Notes under the pieces: model-generated
The model's database searches: none
Told to the model about the DNA's origin: nothing
The model's input: only the letters and a program-made list of their open reading frames with translations
DNA from: Gemmatimonas sp.
GTDB taxonomy: Bacteria > Gemmatimonadota > Gemmatimonadetes > Gemmatimonadales > Gemmatimonadaceae
Direction of reading: 5' to 3'
Length of the DNA: 64,000 nt
Assembly (NCBI GenBank): GCA_023910675.1
Contig: JAAVWC010000008.1
Coordinates: forward strand, 1 to 64,000
Made by a program: the position numbers and the translations under genes
Part shown: positions 8,190 through 16,488 of the stretch, piece by piece
Position numbering within the stretch: the stretch's first letter is position 1
Layout of the letters: each line of letters begins with the position of its first letter

Positions 8190-9332
8190 TTACGACGCGA
8201 GCGCCATCACCACGCGCACGAGCCGTTCGAGTCCGCGCGCGCCGTGTGTGTCGTCGTACCATTCGCCGTCGGTGTGTGCGCCACCGCCGTCTCCGCCCGC
8301 GCCGAGGCAAATGGCGGGAATGCCACGCGAGAGGGGAATGTTGGCATCCGTAGAGGCGACGGCGGCGTGTGGGACAACGCCAATAGCTTCAGTGGCCCGT
8401 TGTGCGAGCTGCACCAGCGGGTGATCGCCGGCGAGCGCTCCGGCCGGACGATCGCCGAGTGCCGTGATCGTCACGCGAAGCGATGCGGGCGTGACGTCGT
8501 GCGCGAGGCGAACCAGTTGCTGACGAACACTCGCGATGCGGGTGGCCGACGTCCCGCGAACATCGACCTCCACCCACGCGTGTTGTGGAATGGCCGTGAG
8601 TGATTCACCGCCGCCCATGCGGGTAATGTGCACGACGACGTCGCGTCGCTGTGCATTCCCGAGTCGCGACGCGCGGGCAATGAAATCACCGAGGGCGTGG
8701 ATGGGGTTATGTGCGTCCGCGTGGACCCACGAATGTCCGCCGGCGCCGTGCACCGCAACACGCAGGCGGTGTGCCCCGGCGGCCTGATGCACGATGCTCG
8801 TGTCGCCCGGACCATCGATGGCGATGGCGGCCACAGGGGTCACGCCAACGTTGGCCGAGTCGTCGAACCACGCGCGGGCGCCGCGCAGGTTGCCGTCACC
8901 TTCTTCGCCGACGGTGGCCACGAGGTGCACGCGGCGTGTGAGCAGGGGCAGCACGTCGGGTGCCTGCAGAATGGCGGCGAGCGTGAGCAGGCCGGCGAGC
9001 CCGCGGCTGTTATCGCCGATGCCGGGTGCGTGTACCAACGCGCCGTCACGCTGGACGGCGATGGGCGCGTCGAGCTGTGGCGACGTGGCGTAGACGGAAT
9101 CGAGGTGCGCCATGCACACGAGCGGCGGCGTGTCGCCCGGGCCTACAGCGCACTCCACGTTGCCGGTCTCGTACATGGTGACCGGTGCGGTACCGCATTG
9201 TTGCAGTAGCTGTTGCACCATGCGAGCCCGGGTACTTTCGTTCCCCGTGGGCGCGGCGATCGCGGCCAGCGTGACTTGCTGGCGCAGCGTCCACGCCTGC
9301 TGGGCGCGCACGCGGGTGCAGAGCATGGCCAT
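8190..9332 (-). CDS. M20-family zinc peptidase/deacylase
   Basis: Cytoplasmic di-zinc hydrolase of the M20/M25/M40 clan, 380 residues from the ATG at 9332. Earlier in-frame starts exist, such as a GTG at 9347, but they run toward the divergent MFS gene. Zinc-site motifs are visible in order: CMAHLDSVYA (His, Asp), APGIGDNSRGLAGLL (bridging Asp), ATVGEEGDGNLRG (catalytic Glu pair) and a C-terminal GAHTDGEWYDD (His). A dimerisation lid domain with HSWVHADAHNPI lies between. Likely substrates are peptides or N-acyl amino acids; no subfamily is assigned. It is transcribed divergently from the MFS transporter with 23 bases between starts, so the two may share control. Confidence 0.88.
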   Translation of the reverse strand: MAMLCTRVRAQQAWTLRQQVTLAAIAAPTGNESTRARMVQQLLQQCGTAPVTMYETGNVECAVGPGDTPPLVCMAHLDSVYATSPQLDAPIAVQRDGALVHAPGIGDNSRGLAGLLTLAAILQAPDVLPLLTRRVHLVATVGEEGDGNLRGARAWFDDSANVGVTPVAAIAIDGPGDTSIVHQAAGAHRLRVAVHGAGGHSWVHADAHNPIHALGDFIARASRLGNAQRRDVVVHITRMGGGESLTAIPQHAWVEVDVRGTSATRIASVRQQLVRLAHDVTPASLRVTITALGDRPAGALAGDHPLVQLAQRATEAIGVVPHAAVASTDANIPLSRGIPAICLGAGGDGGGAHTDGEWYDDTHGARGLERLVRVVMALAS

Positions 9333-9355
9333 CTCCGCGTCATTCACCGTCGACG

Positions 9356-10603
9356 ATGAAGAAAACGCCTCCTGTGACAGACGCGACACCGGACGACGGT
9401 CAAACCACATCGTGGCGCCCGCGCGGTAACGTGCTCGCGCTCGCCGCGGTGAGTTTTCTCACCGATGCGTCGAGCGAGATCATCGCGCCACTGTTGCCGC
9501 TTTTTCTGGTGGGAACGCTGGGCACGTCGGTCCGGATGGTGGGGCTCATCGAAGGCGCGGCCGAGGCCGTCGCGGCGCTGCTCAAACTCGCCAGTGGATG
9601 GTGGTCCGACAGGGTCGCACGGCGCAAGCCGTTGATTGTGGCGGGGTACACCATTGCGTCGGTGGTGCGCCCACTGGTGGCGTTGGCCCAGTCGGGGTCG
9701 CAGGTGCTCGCCATCCGGCTGGTGGACCGTGTGGGGAAGGGGATTCGTGGCGCACCACGCGATGCCCTACTCGCTGCATCGGTGCCTGTAGCGCAGCGTG
9801 GTCGGGCGTTCGGCTTTCATCGGGCTGCCGATCACGCGGGCGCCGTAGTGGGGCCGCTCATCGCTCTCGCCTGCCTGCAGGGGCTGGGCATGCCGGTGCG
9901 CCACGTCTTCTGGGTGGCGGCGGTGCCAGGGGCGTTGGCGGTGCTGGTGGCGGTCGTGTTCGTACGCGAGCGACGTGTCACACCGGCAGAGCTGAAACCC
10001 GTAGCGAGCCCCGAGCCGGTCGCCGCGCAGGCCACCGCGACGAAAGCGCCGTTACCCCGCACCTTCTGGAGCGGCATTGCTCCAATGGTGCTCTTCACGC
10101 TCGGCAATTCCACCGACGCGTTTTTGCTGTTGCGCGCCGCGCAGCTGGGAGTGGCCACCGCGCTCATTCCGCTGCTGTGGGTGGTGCTGCACCTCGTGAA
10201 GAGCGCTTCGAGCACCCCGGGCGGAGCCTTGTCCGACCGGTTGGGGCGTCGTCCGCTCATCGTCGCCGGCTGGGTGCTCTACGCGGCCGTCTACGCCGGT
10301 TTTGCGTTCGCGGAAGCCCAGTGGCAGGCGTGGGCGCTGTTCGCCGTGTACGGGGCCGTTTTCGGGCTCACGGAGGGATCGGAGAAGGCGCTGGTGGCCG
10401 ACCTCGTGCCGGCCGCGCAGCGCGGGACCGCTTTTGGCTGGTACCACGCGCTGCTCGGCGTGGCGGCGCTCCCTGCCAGCGTGCTCTTCGGCTCCGTATG
10501 GGACGTGTGGTCGTCGCGCACTGCTTTCCTGGCGGGCGCTGGCATTGCGATTCTGGCCAGCGTGTGGATGGCACTGCAGATCCGGCCGCGATGGGTGGTC
10601 TGA
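9356..10603 (+). CDS. MFS transporter
   Basis: A 415-residue inner-membrane transporter with about 12 hydrophobic segments. Motif A between the second and third segments is present as GWWSDRVARRKPLIVAG, and its counterpart in the second half as GALSDRLGRRPLIVAGW, so both MFS halves are intact. A hydrophilic loop rich in Ala and Pro separates the halves (about 205-235). The conserved stretch VGKGIRGAPRDALLA resembles a subgroup of uncharacterised bacterial MFS proteins. The substrate is unknown; drug export or metabolite transport are both possible. The start is an ATG just outside the divergent peptidase gene. Confidence 0.85.
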   Translation: MKKTPPVTDATPDDGQTTSWRPRGNVLALAAVSFLTDASSEIIAPLLPLFLVGTLGTSVRMVGLIEGAAEAVAALLKLASGWWSDRVARRKPLIVAGYTIASVVRPLVALAQSGSQVLAIRLVDRVGKGIRGAPRDALLAASVPVAQRGRAFGFHRAADHAGAVVGPLIALACLQGLGMPVRHVFWVAAVPGALAVLVAVVFVRERRVTPAELKPVASPEPVAAQATATKAPLPRTFWSGIAPMVLFTLGNSTDAFLLLRAAQLGVATALIPLLWVVLHLVKSASSTPGGALSDRLGRRPLIVAGWVLYAAVYAGFAFAEAQWQAWALFAVYGAVFGLTEGSEKALVADLVPAAQRGTAFGWYHALLGVAALPASVLFGSVWDVWSSRTAFLAGAGIAILASVWMALQIRPRWVV

Positions 10604-10620
10604 GCGGCGTTGGGTGCGGT

Positions 10621-10754
10621 GGCGAGATCGGTAACTACTTTCCGCGGATCTTAACTGAACAAGCGGGGGAACACGGATCAAAAGCAAATGTTGTTCATCC
10701 GTGTTCCTCCGCTCGATCCGCTCGTATCTGTGGAAGGCAGTTGACGATCTGGCC
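10621..10754. repeat. Palindromic dispersed repeat, copy 1 (nested hairpins)
   Basis: The outer arms begin GGCGAGATCGGTAACTACTT at 10621 and end with GGCAGTTGACGATCTGGCC at 10754; reverse-complemented, the arms match over about 28 bases with several mismatches. Nested inside is a perfect 11-bp stem (GGAACACGGAT at 10668-10678, ATCCGTGTTCC at 10697-10707). The left arm recurs almost exactly at 13775. This looks like a REP/MITE-type intergenic element. It could also act as a terminator after the MFS gene. Confidence 0.65.
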
Positions 10755-10884
10755 ACTTTGCGGTGAACGCATTCTCTGCAGAACGGATCCGTACACACCC
10801 CGGACGCCTACGAGGGCCAGTCACGGTGGAGTACCACCGGCGGCCCTCGCGTGGATCCACTCATGGATTGATCAGCGAAGAGTT

Positions 10885-11409
10885 TTACAGACGCATGCCG
10901 ACGTTCAGGATGCTCCACATGAACCGACGGTTTGGATCACCTGGCCGATACACTTGTGCGGTGAAGTTGTGCAAGCGACTCTCGACAAAGACTGGCCGAC
11001 CGCCAACGCTGGATCGGACGCCCAAGCCAACCGCGCCGTTAAGTCCGTTATCGCGTGGAGGATCGCCCCAATAGACGCCAGCTGAAGCACTGAGGTAAGG
11101 CTTAAGCCGGAGGCGTTCAGCGGAGAATAGCGCCCCAAGCGATGTGTTCCAAACGTTCGCCGCACCGGGTGTTTGGCGGCCAAGATCTGCACGTAGCGTC
11201 AGCCACTCCGGTCCGACGCGGCGTTCCGCACCAATCCCGAGGCTCAGCCCTGTTCGCTGGGCTTGCTGGACTTGCGTATTGCCCCACGACGCGCCCGTGG
11301 TGACGAAAAACGCGGTGCCTGCCGTCGACGATGTCTGCGCCGTCGCTCGGGCCGAGACGAATGGCACAAGAACGAAGAACGACAGAACGTATTTAGCGAC
11401 ACACCTCAT
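10885..11409 (-). CDS. Small outer-membrane beta-barrel-like protein
   Basis: A 174-residue secreted protein with an N-terminal signal peptide cut near RATAQT. The mature part is made of alternating hydrophobic/polar strands with Gly and aromatic turns (LSLGIGAERR, LTLRADLGRQ, LKPYLSASAGVYWG) and ends in a strand, ILNVGMRL, typical of small 8-strand beta-barrels. It follows the lipoprotein gene by 33 bases on the same strand, so the two are probably co-transcribed. No enzyme motif is seen. The family is not recognised; the barrel call rests on pattern only. The gene lies in the lower-GC accessory segment. Confidence 0.65.
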   Translation of the reverse strand: MRCVAKYVLSFFVLVPFVSARATAQTSSTAGTAFFVTTGASWGNTQVQQAQRTGLSLGIGAERRVGPEWLTLRADLGRQTPGAANVWNTSLGALFSAERLRLKPYLSASAGVYWGDPPRDNGLNGAVGLGVRSSVGGRPVFVESRLHNFTAQVYRPGDPNRRFMWSILNVGMRL

Positions 11410-11442
11410 GAGTTACCTCCAGCGCTCGGATTGGCGAGACCG

Positions 11443-12459
11443 TCATGGATTGGAGATCGTGGCAATTCCACCGTCCTGAGAGCCGTCGTTGTATATCGCC
11501 CCAAAGTTGTACGCTGTCGGCGGAAACGTTCGACTCCCGAAGAAGTCGTTCTGGTTCGGGCTCGCCGATCCTCCGTCCATCTCCCAGATCTGATGTGAGA
11601 ACGATGCGCCGAAGAAGCCCGCACAACCCAAACTCACGTTGGGGAAATAGTCGCGGTTTGTTCGGATGCCTCCAACCGCGTAAGTCACACCTGTACCCGG
11701 AACACCGTTTACATCCAACTGCCGTCCTCTGAACTCCATTTCGTTGGCGCCGCCGAAGGGGCCGTCCCCTCGAAAAATTCGGAAATACGTGAGCCGTACG
11801 TCAGTGCTCGTTCCCGCGCAGGCGGATGTTGAACTGCTCTCCAAAGACGCGAGCAGAGCGACAGAACGGAGTGACCGCCTTTCTGCGGGATGAATGACAA
11901 GCATGTGCCCTAGCGACGGAATATCCTTCTCCATGACCTCGCGAGTCCGACCATTCGCGTCAATCACGGTTGCTCGCATGGCATCCGGATCCGACACCGT
12001 GACCACTGTGACGGGGCCACCTGCCCAAGAATCGACATGCCCGTCTATTGGGAAGTAGAGGTCCATCGAACCCAAACGCCCCAATAGCATGCGATCAGAC
12101 TCCTCTAGGCGGTTAGCCGCCAGCACATCTCTTATCCGTTGTGGTCCATTCAGGAGGAACATGTGCAGGTCGAGCTTGTGCTCCTGAAACGATGACGTGC
12201 GGATTGCGTCTCTGAGAGCGGATCGGGCGGTCGCGTCCTCAAGTGCCACGGCAATGTGGCGTGCGATCTCCAATTGCGGCGTCATCTTCGAACTGCCGAT
12301 CACGGCCGAAGACGCCCGAGATGGCTCCTCCGCTAAACCGGCAACGGCACTTCCGTCACGCTGACAGGCCGTCAGGCAAGCAGCAGCGAGCGTTGCCGCT
12401 ATCGTTCGAACGACGGTTCGTCGCGGGAATGGCCGGCGGTTGTTGGAATCTGAAGACAC
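11443..12459 (-). CDS. Predicted lipoprotein of unknown function
   Basis: About 338 residues from a GTG at 12459, which has GAGGAG four bases upstream; an in-frame ATG at 12471 overlaps that box and one at 12495 has no ribosome binding site. After basic residues (RRTVVRT) a hydrophobic stretch ends in the lipobox-like ACLTAC, so the mature protein is probably lipid-anchored. Next come a helical region (about 50-120), a beta-rich block with IDGHVDSWAGGPVTVVTV, and a Gly/Asn-rich C-terminus. I do not recognise the family. Its neighbour is the beta-barrel protein, so a surface-exposed lipoprotein-porin pair is possible. Codon use and GC look lower than in the flanking operons. Confidence 0.6.
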   Translation of the reverse strand: MSSDSNNRRPFPRRTVVRTIAATLAAACLTACQRDGSAVAGLAEEPSRASSAVIGSSKMTPQLEIARHIAVALEDATARSALRDAIRTSSFQEHKLDLHMFLLNGPQRIRDVLAANRLEESDRMLLGRLGSMDLYFPIDGHVDSWAGGPVTVVTVSDPDAMRATVIDANGRTREVMEKDIPSLGHMLVIHPAERRSLRSVALLASLESSSTSACAGTSTDVRLTYFRIFRGDGPFGGANEMEFRGRQLDVNGVPGTGVTYAVGGIRTNRDYFPNVSLGCAGFFGASFSHQIWEMDGGSASPNQNDFFGSRTFPPTAYNFGAIYNDGSQDGGIATISNP

Positions 12460-12958
12460 ATAGCTCCTCATAGGAAAGGTGTTAAATCCACACAATACGT
12501 GCGCTGGAAGACGATGGCAGCGTGCACCACTACGTCTCGCTCAGGCCAAGCGTCGCTGGCCTTGACCTCCTGTTGAGTTGGGGCGCGGCTTTCGCTCTGC
12601 CGGTCCGTCGTCTGAGCCTAGCGGCTGGCCCGGCGTGCTGTCCGCAGCGTGATTCGCAGAGGACCCATCATCGCCGCACTCAAGCCGGGCCGTTTGCTGA
12701 TCCGGGCTACACGTAAGTGCTGAAGTCTGCGCCCATGTTTGTTGCCTCGATAAGCTCAGACGAGGGCGCGCGAACATCCAGCGCAAAACTGTCCCGATTC
12801 CTGCAGGAGAGTCCCACCGTCTTCGATTGTTTTCGTGCTCCGACTGGAACAGGTGCCCGCGGGCAGCGATGGAACATTAGGCGAGCCATCGAGAGTACAA
12901 TCGACAAACGGCGGCGATTCGCGCCGAGAGCCAGCCACCCGCTCGACTTTGCCAGTTA
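12460..12958. other. Intergenic region between the lipoprotein and the regulator
   Basis: About 500 bases between divergently transcribed genes. Short open frames occur on both strands, but none has a ribosome binding site, a signal peptide or family resemblance. It should hold the promoters for both neighbours; I could not identify convincing -10/-35 elements. Composition is closer to the accessory genes than to the core operons outside. Confidence 0.4.
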
Positions 12959-12964
12959 TTGAAT

Positions 12965-13729
12965 ATGATCCTGATCGTAGCCTCGTCCCGAGCCAGTACC
13001 ACGCGTATCCGCGCCGCCCTGCCTGCTGGTATTGTTTCACAATGTGTCACGGAGTGGCATGCGGCATGTCAGGCGGCGCCGACCGCCGGGTGTATTGTAC
13101 TGGAGTTGACAGTACCCGACGGGGCGATGTTTGTGGAGAAGGTGCGTTCATTGCGAAGCGTTGCCCCGGGTGTCGCGGTGGTGGCGGTGGCACCGTTGCA
13201 TACCAGTGCCGTTCGGTATGCGATGGGAGCAGGCGTTGACGACTTTGTTTCATTCGAGACTCTGGAGGAGGAAGGCTGGCAGGTGATTCGCGAGGCGCGA
13301 GCCCGCGCACTCCGTCAACAGGTCATTAGCCTGGTGCGTTCAACGGGTCATCTTAGCGACGATCTGCGCGACGCCATGATCCGGGCGATTAATTCAGACA
13401 AGCTGCCACGCACGGCCGCCGCGCTCGCGCTGTTGTCGCGATTGAGTCGTACCGCGCTCTACCGCTCAACAGCGAGCGGATCATCCACTAAGAATGGGGG
13501 AAGTGTGGTGCGTGAGGTCCTCGACTGGATCGCGCTCGTGCATTGCGTCTCGAGAAAGCGGCGCGACTTGCCGTGGGAGGCGATCGTGCGTGAGGTAGGC
13601 ATCGACCTACGTACGCTCCGAGCCATAGCGCGTCGACGCACAGGGCTTGCGCTGACGGAGCTACAGGAGCCGGGCAGTGCGAAGTTGGTGGACGAATGCC
13701 GAAAGTGGACAGCGGTGGCGAGCGCGTAA
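12965..13729 (+). CDS. AraC-type transcriptional regulator with degenerate receiver-like N-terminus
   Basis: About 254 residues from the ATG at 12965; a TTG six bases earlier is also possible. The N-terminal 115 residues have the layout of a response-regulator receiver (MILIVASSR, then CIVLELTVPDG, VAVVAVAPLH, GAGVDDFVSFE). The acidic pair of the first loop is missing, the phospho-acceptor Asp position reads Glu or Leu, and the conserved Lys is absent. The C-terminus (about 180-250) has two helix-turn-helix stretches (LPWEAIVREVGIDLRTLRAI and a following helix ending LTELQ) resembling AraC-family domains. It probably binds DNA independently of phosphorylation. It is an orphan at the edge of the accessory segment and could control the divergent lipoprotein-barrel operon. 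Confidence 0.6.
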   Translation: MILIVASSRASTTRIRAALPAGIVSQCVTEWHAACQAAPTAGCIVLELTVPDGAMFVEKVRSLRSVAPGVAVVAVAPLHTSAVRYAMGAGVDDFVSFETLEEEGWQVIREARARALRQQVISLVRSTGHLSDDLRDAMIRAINSDKLPRTAAALALLSRLSRTALYRSTASGSSTKNGGSVVREVLDWIALVHCVSRKRRDLPWEAIVREVGIDLRTLRAIARRRTGLALTELQEPGSAKLVDECRKWTAVASA

Positions 13730-13774
13730 GCTGAGCAGGCCAAACCGGCTTTGTGTGAACGGCTTCGGCGCGCA

Positions 13775-13830
13775 GGCGAGATCGGTAACTGCTTTCCGCT
13801 CGTTTCCGTGGAAAGCCGTTAGCGACCACG
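13775..13830. repeat. Palindromic dispersed repeat, copy 2
   Basis: Begins GGCGAGATCGGTAACTGCTT, one mismatch from the left arm of the element at 10621 over 24 bases. It folds back on ACGTGGTCGCTAACGGCTTTCC (reverse complement of about 13806-13828) with a loop of about 6 bases and 3-4 mismatches. This copy is short and lacks the inner hairpin of copy 1. It lies between the regulator and the convergent S9 peptidase gene and may double as a terminator. Confidence 0.6.
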
Positions 13831-13856
13831 TCCCAGCCTAGCGCGAGCCGGCGCGT

Positions 13857-16214
13857 CTACCGCTTCGCCTTGGTGCCGTTCGGCCCGATCGTGCGCTCGA
13901 ACAACTCGTAAATGCGACGGTACTCGTCGGTCCATGAATCCGGGCGCACGAAGCCGTGGTCTTCCACCGGGTACACCGCCAACTCCCAGCCCGTCTTGCC
14001 CAGTTCGATGAGCCGCTGCGAGAGGCGCACGATATCCTGGAAGTGCACGTTCGTGTCGACCATGCCATGCGCCATGAGCAGCGGGTCTTCGAGGCCGCTC
14101 GCAAAGAAAATCGGCGACGAGCGGCCATACGCCAGCGAATCCCCCTGCGGCAGATTCAGAATGCCGCCGGTGTAGCCGTGGTTGTAGTGCGCCCAATCGG
14201 TCACGCTGCGCAGCGCGGCGCCCGCACCGAATGACTTGGGCGCGGTGAAGAGCGCCATGAGCGTCATGAAACCACCGTAGCTGCCGCCATACATCCCCAC
14301 GCGCTCGGGATCGATGCCGTACTCCTTGGCCAGATACTTCGACGCATCCACCTGGTCCTGCAGATCGCGCCCACCCATGAAGCGGTAAATGGCCGTGCGC
14401 CAATCGCGACCGTAGCCGGCACTCGCCCGGTAGTCGACGTCGAGAACCACATAGCCCTTGCTCGCGAGATACTGGTTGAAGAGGTACTCGCGCGAATAGC
14501 TGCTCCAGAAGTCGTGCACGTTGTGCATATACCCGGCACCGTGCACGAAAATCACGGCGGCCCCATTGGGCTGCGCACCCATGTCCTGCGGCGTGTAAAG
14601 GCGCGCCGGCACCTGCACGCCATCACTCGCCGGGATCTTCACGATGGCAGGCTTGAGCCACGTGCGGGAGCGAAACGCCACCGACGTGCTGGTGGTCAAT
14701 TGCGTGGCGGCGCTGCCGTTCGCCATCGCGACATACAACTCGGGCGGCGTGTTGCTCGTGCTGAACACATCGGCAAAGCGCGCCCCGTCGGGGCTCATGA
14801 CCACCGTGTGCCCACCATGCTCGCGCGTGAGCTTGGTGCGCGCGCCACCCGCAATGCTCATGCGATACGCGTGGCGCACGAACGGCGACTCTTCGCTGGT
14901 GTGCAGCAAAAATGTACGGCCGTCGGGCGAGAGCTCCGCGCGCTCCACTTCCCACGTGCCACTGGTCATCGTCGTGCGCTCGCTACCATCGCGATTGGCG
15001 CTGTAGAGATGCGCGTAGCCACTCGCCTCACTCGCGAACCACACGCGACCATCGTTCAGCCACCCCATGCACGAGCCGCATGGACCACCCACCCACGCCG
15101 TGTCGTTGAGGGCTTCGAGCACACGGACACTACCTGTATCCTGCACGGTGGTGAGATAGCGCCACTTGAAGTCGGGCGTCGTGGCGGAAATGAGCGCCGC
15201 CGAGCCATCGTCACTCCACCCCATGGCGCGCACCTGCGCCGCCGCGCGCGTGCTGTCGCCGTTGATCACCCACAGCGGCGACATGGCGCCCGTGGCCAGC
15301 GAGACGCGATAGGCGCGGAAGCGCACCGTGCCGTCGCCGACCTTGGTGCGCGAGCCGATCTCCTCGGTGAAACCGCTCGCCGTGACGTAGTTGGGCACTT
15401 GCGTGAGTCGCGGCTGTCCCGGCGGATTGCTCGCGGTGAGCAGCACCGCCGACCGCAGCGACGGCGACACACTCAGTTGCGCCAGGCGCTCACCCATGGG
15501 CAGGTGCACCGAGGGCAGCGCGCGCGCGAGCGCCGCGTCGCGCTGCGCCTTGCGCACGGAGTCGGCGCGCTGCTGATCACGAATCACGCCGAACAGTTCA
15601 CGCTGCTGCCGCTCGAGTGCGCCGCGCATGCCGGTGGCCCGCGCTGAGTCGCGGGGGGCAGGGCCGCTGCGAATGTCGGTCAGCTGCCGCACGGCGCCGG
15701 TGGCCAGCTCCAGCGCGAACGCATTGCCATCACGTACGAAGAGCAGATGCTGTTCATCGGCGCTGAAGCGCGGATCGTTCTCGAATGCCACCGTTTGCGT
15801 GAGACGACGCGCTGTTCCCGTCTTGGTGTTCACCAGGTACAGATCGCCGCCGGTCGCCACCGCGCGTCGCATCCGGTCGCGCGACAGCGGGCCATCGGCG
15901 ATGAGCGCCGCCACAGTGTCCATGTGCGCATCGCTGACTTCCACGGGCGTCGCGCCCGCCACCGGTTGCACGCGATACGGGCGCAGTGGTGCGTCCCACG
16001 GGGCACCGGCGGGAGCCCACTGGAAGTACAGCCACTTGCCGTCCGCGCTCCACGACACATTCTGCGGTTCGCGGCCAACGTGCTCCGGGCCACGCATGAT
16101 GTTCGGAATGCTGAAGTCGAAGCTGCTCTGCGCGTGAGCCGACGAAGGGGCCGCCACGAACAAAGCGACGAGCGTGCAGGTGGGCAGCGCTCGTCGGGAG
16201 AAAAATGAGATCAT
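13857..16214 (-). CDS. Secreted S9-family prolyl oligopeptidase-like peptidase
   Basis: A 785-residue secreted serine peptidase. The signal peptide ends near SSAHAQS. Residues about 40-500 form a beta-propeller with WD-like SWSADGKWLYF and LSPDGRTFLL segments. The C-terminal alpha/beta-hydrolase domain holds the triad: S645 in GMYGGSYGGFM, D720 in HGMVDTNV and H753 in VEDHGFV. This matches the DPP-IV/acylaminoacyl-peptidase branch (S9B/S9C). It is the last gene of an operon with cstA and ybdD (19-base gap to ybdD). That suggests external peptides are cut and the products or resulting carbon acids are taken up by CstA. Confidence 0.92.
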   Translation of the reverse strand: MISFFSRRALPTCTLVALFVAAPSSAHAQSSFDFSIPNIMRGPEHVGREPQNVSWSADGKWLYFQWAPAGAPWDAPLRPYRVQPVAGATPVEVSDAHMDTVAALIADGPLSRDRMRRAVATGGDLYLVNTKTGTARRLTQTVAFENDPRFSADEQHLLFVRDGNAFALELATGAVRQLTDIRSGPAPRDSARATGMRGALERQQRELFGVIRDQQRADSVRKAQRDAALARALPSVHLPMGERLAQLSVSPSLRSAVLLTASNPPGQPRLTQVPNYVTASGFTEEIGSRTKVGDGTVRFRAYRVSLATGAMSPLWVINGDSTRAAAQVRAMGWSDDGSAALISATTPDFKWRYLTTVQDTGSVRVLEALNDTAWVGGPCGSCMGWLNDGRVWFASEASGYAHLYSANRDGSERTTMTSGTWEVERAELSPDGRTFLLHTSEESPFVRHAYRMSIAGGARTKLTREHGGHTVVMSPDGARFADVFSTSNTPPELYVAMANGSAATQLTTSTSVAFRSRTWLKPAIVKIPASDGVQVPARLYTPQDMGAQPNGAAVIFVHGAGYMHNVHDFWSSYSREYLFNQYLASKGYVVLDVDYRASAGYGRDWRTAIYRFMGGRDLQDQVDASKYLAKEYGIDPERVGMYGGSYGGFMTLMALFTAPKSFGAGAALRSVTDWAHYNHGYTGGILNLPQGDSLAYGRSSPIFFASGLEDPLLMAHGMVDTNVHFQDIVRLSQRLIELGKTGWELAVYPVEDHGFVRPDSWTDEYRRIYELFERTIGPNGTKAKR

Positions 16215-16233
16215 GTCAGTCAGGGCTGGTGGG

Positions 16234-16482
16234 TCAACAGCAACGCGAACCGGTGGCCTTGTAGCGGGCGGTCAGGCGGTCACGTTCGAACGTCTGCGGA
16301 TCGAGCGGGGTGCACTCGGGATAATGCTGGCGCATGTGTGCCAGATAGGTGTCGTAGTCGGGCACACCGATCACGCGCCGCACCACCGCAGCCACCCGAC
16401 GCGCCGCCGCCAGCCAGCGTCCCCACAAGGGGGACGCCGGGGACGACGAAGCGGCGGGGGCGTGGGCAGGACGAGCCATCAT
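16234..16482 (-). CDS. ybdD: YbdD/YjiX family small protein
   Basis: An 82-residue protein of the YbdD/YjiX (DUF466) family, the small partner of CstA/BtsT carbon-starvation transporters. The family core is plain: GVPDYDTYLAHMRQHYPE followed by ERDRLTARY and a terminal RCC, the conserved double cysteine. The N-terminal 35 residues are an Ala/Pro-rich extension. It starts 6 bases after cstA on the same strand. In E. coli such proteins are needed for transport by their partner; that role is taken from the family. Confidence 0.9.
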   Translation of the reverse strand: MMARPAHAPAASSSPASPLWGRWLAAARRVAAVVRRVIGVPDYDTYLAHMRQHYPECTPLDPQTFERDRLTARYKATGSRCC

Positions 16483-16488
16483 GTAAAG

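Noticed and set aside
9598-11085. A 495-codon open frame overlapping the MFS gene
   Set aside because: It is an alternate frame of the MFS gene continuing into the palindromic repeat. The MFS frame carries the transporter motifs.
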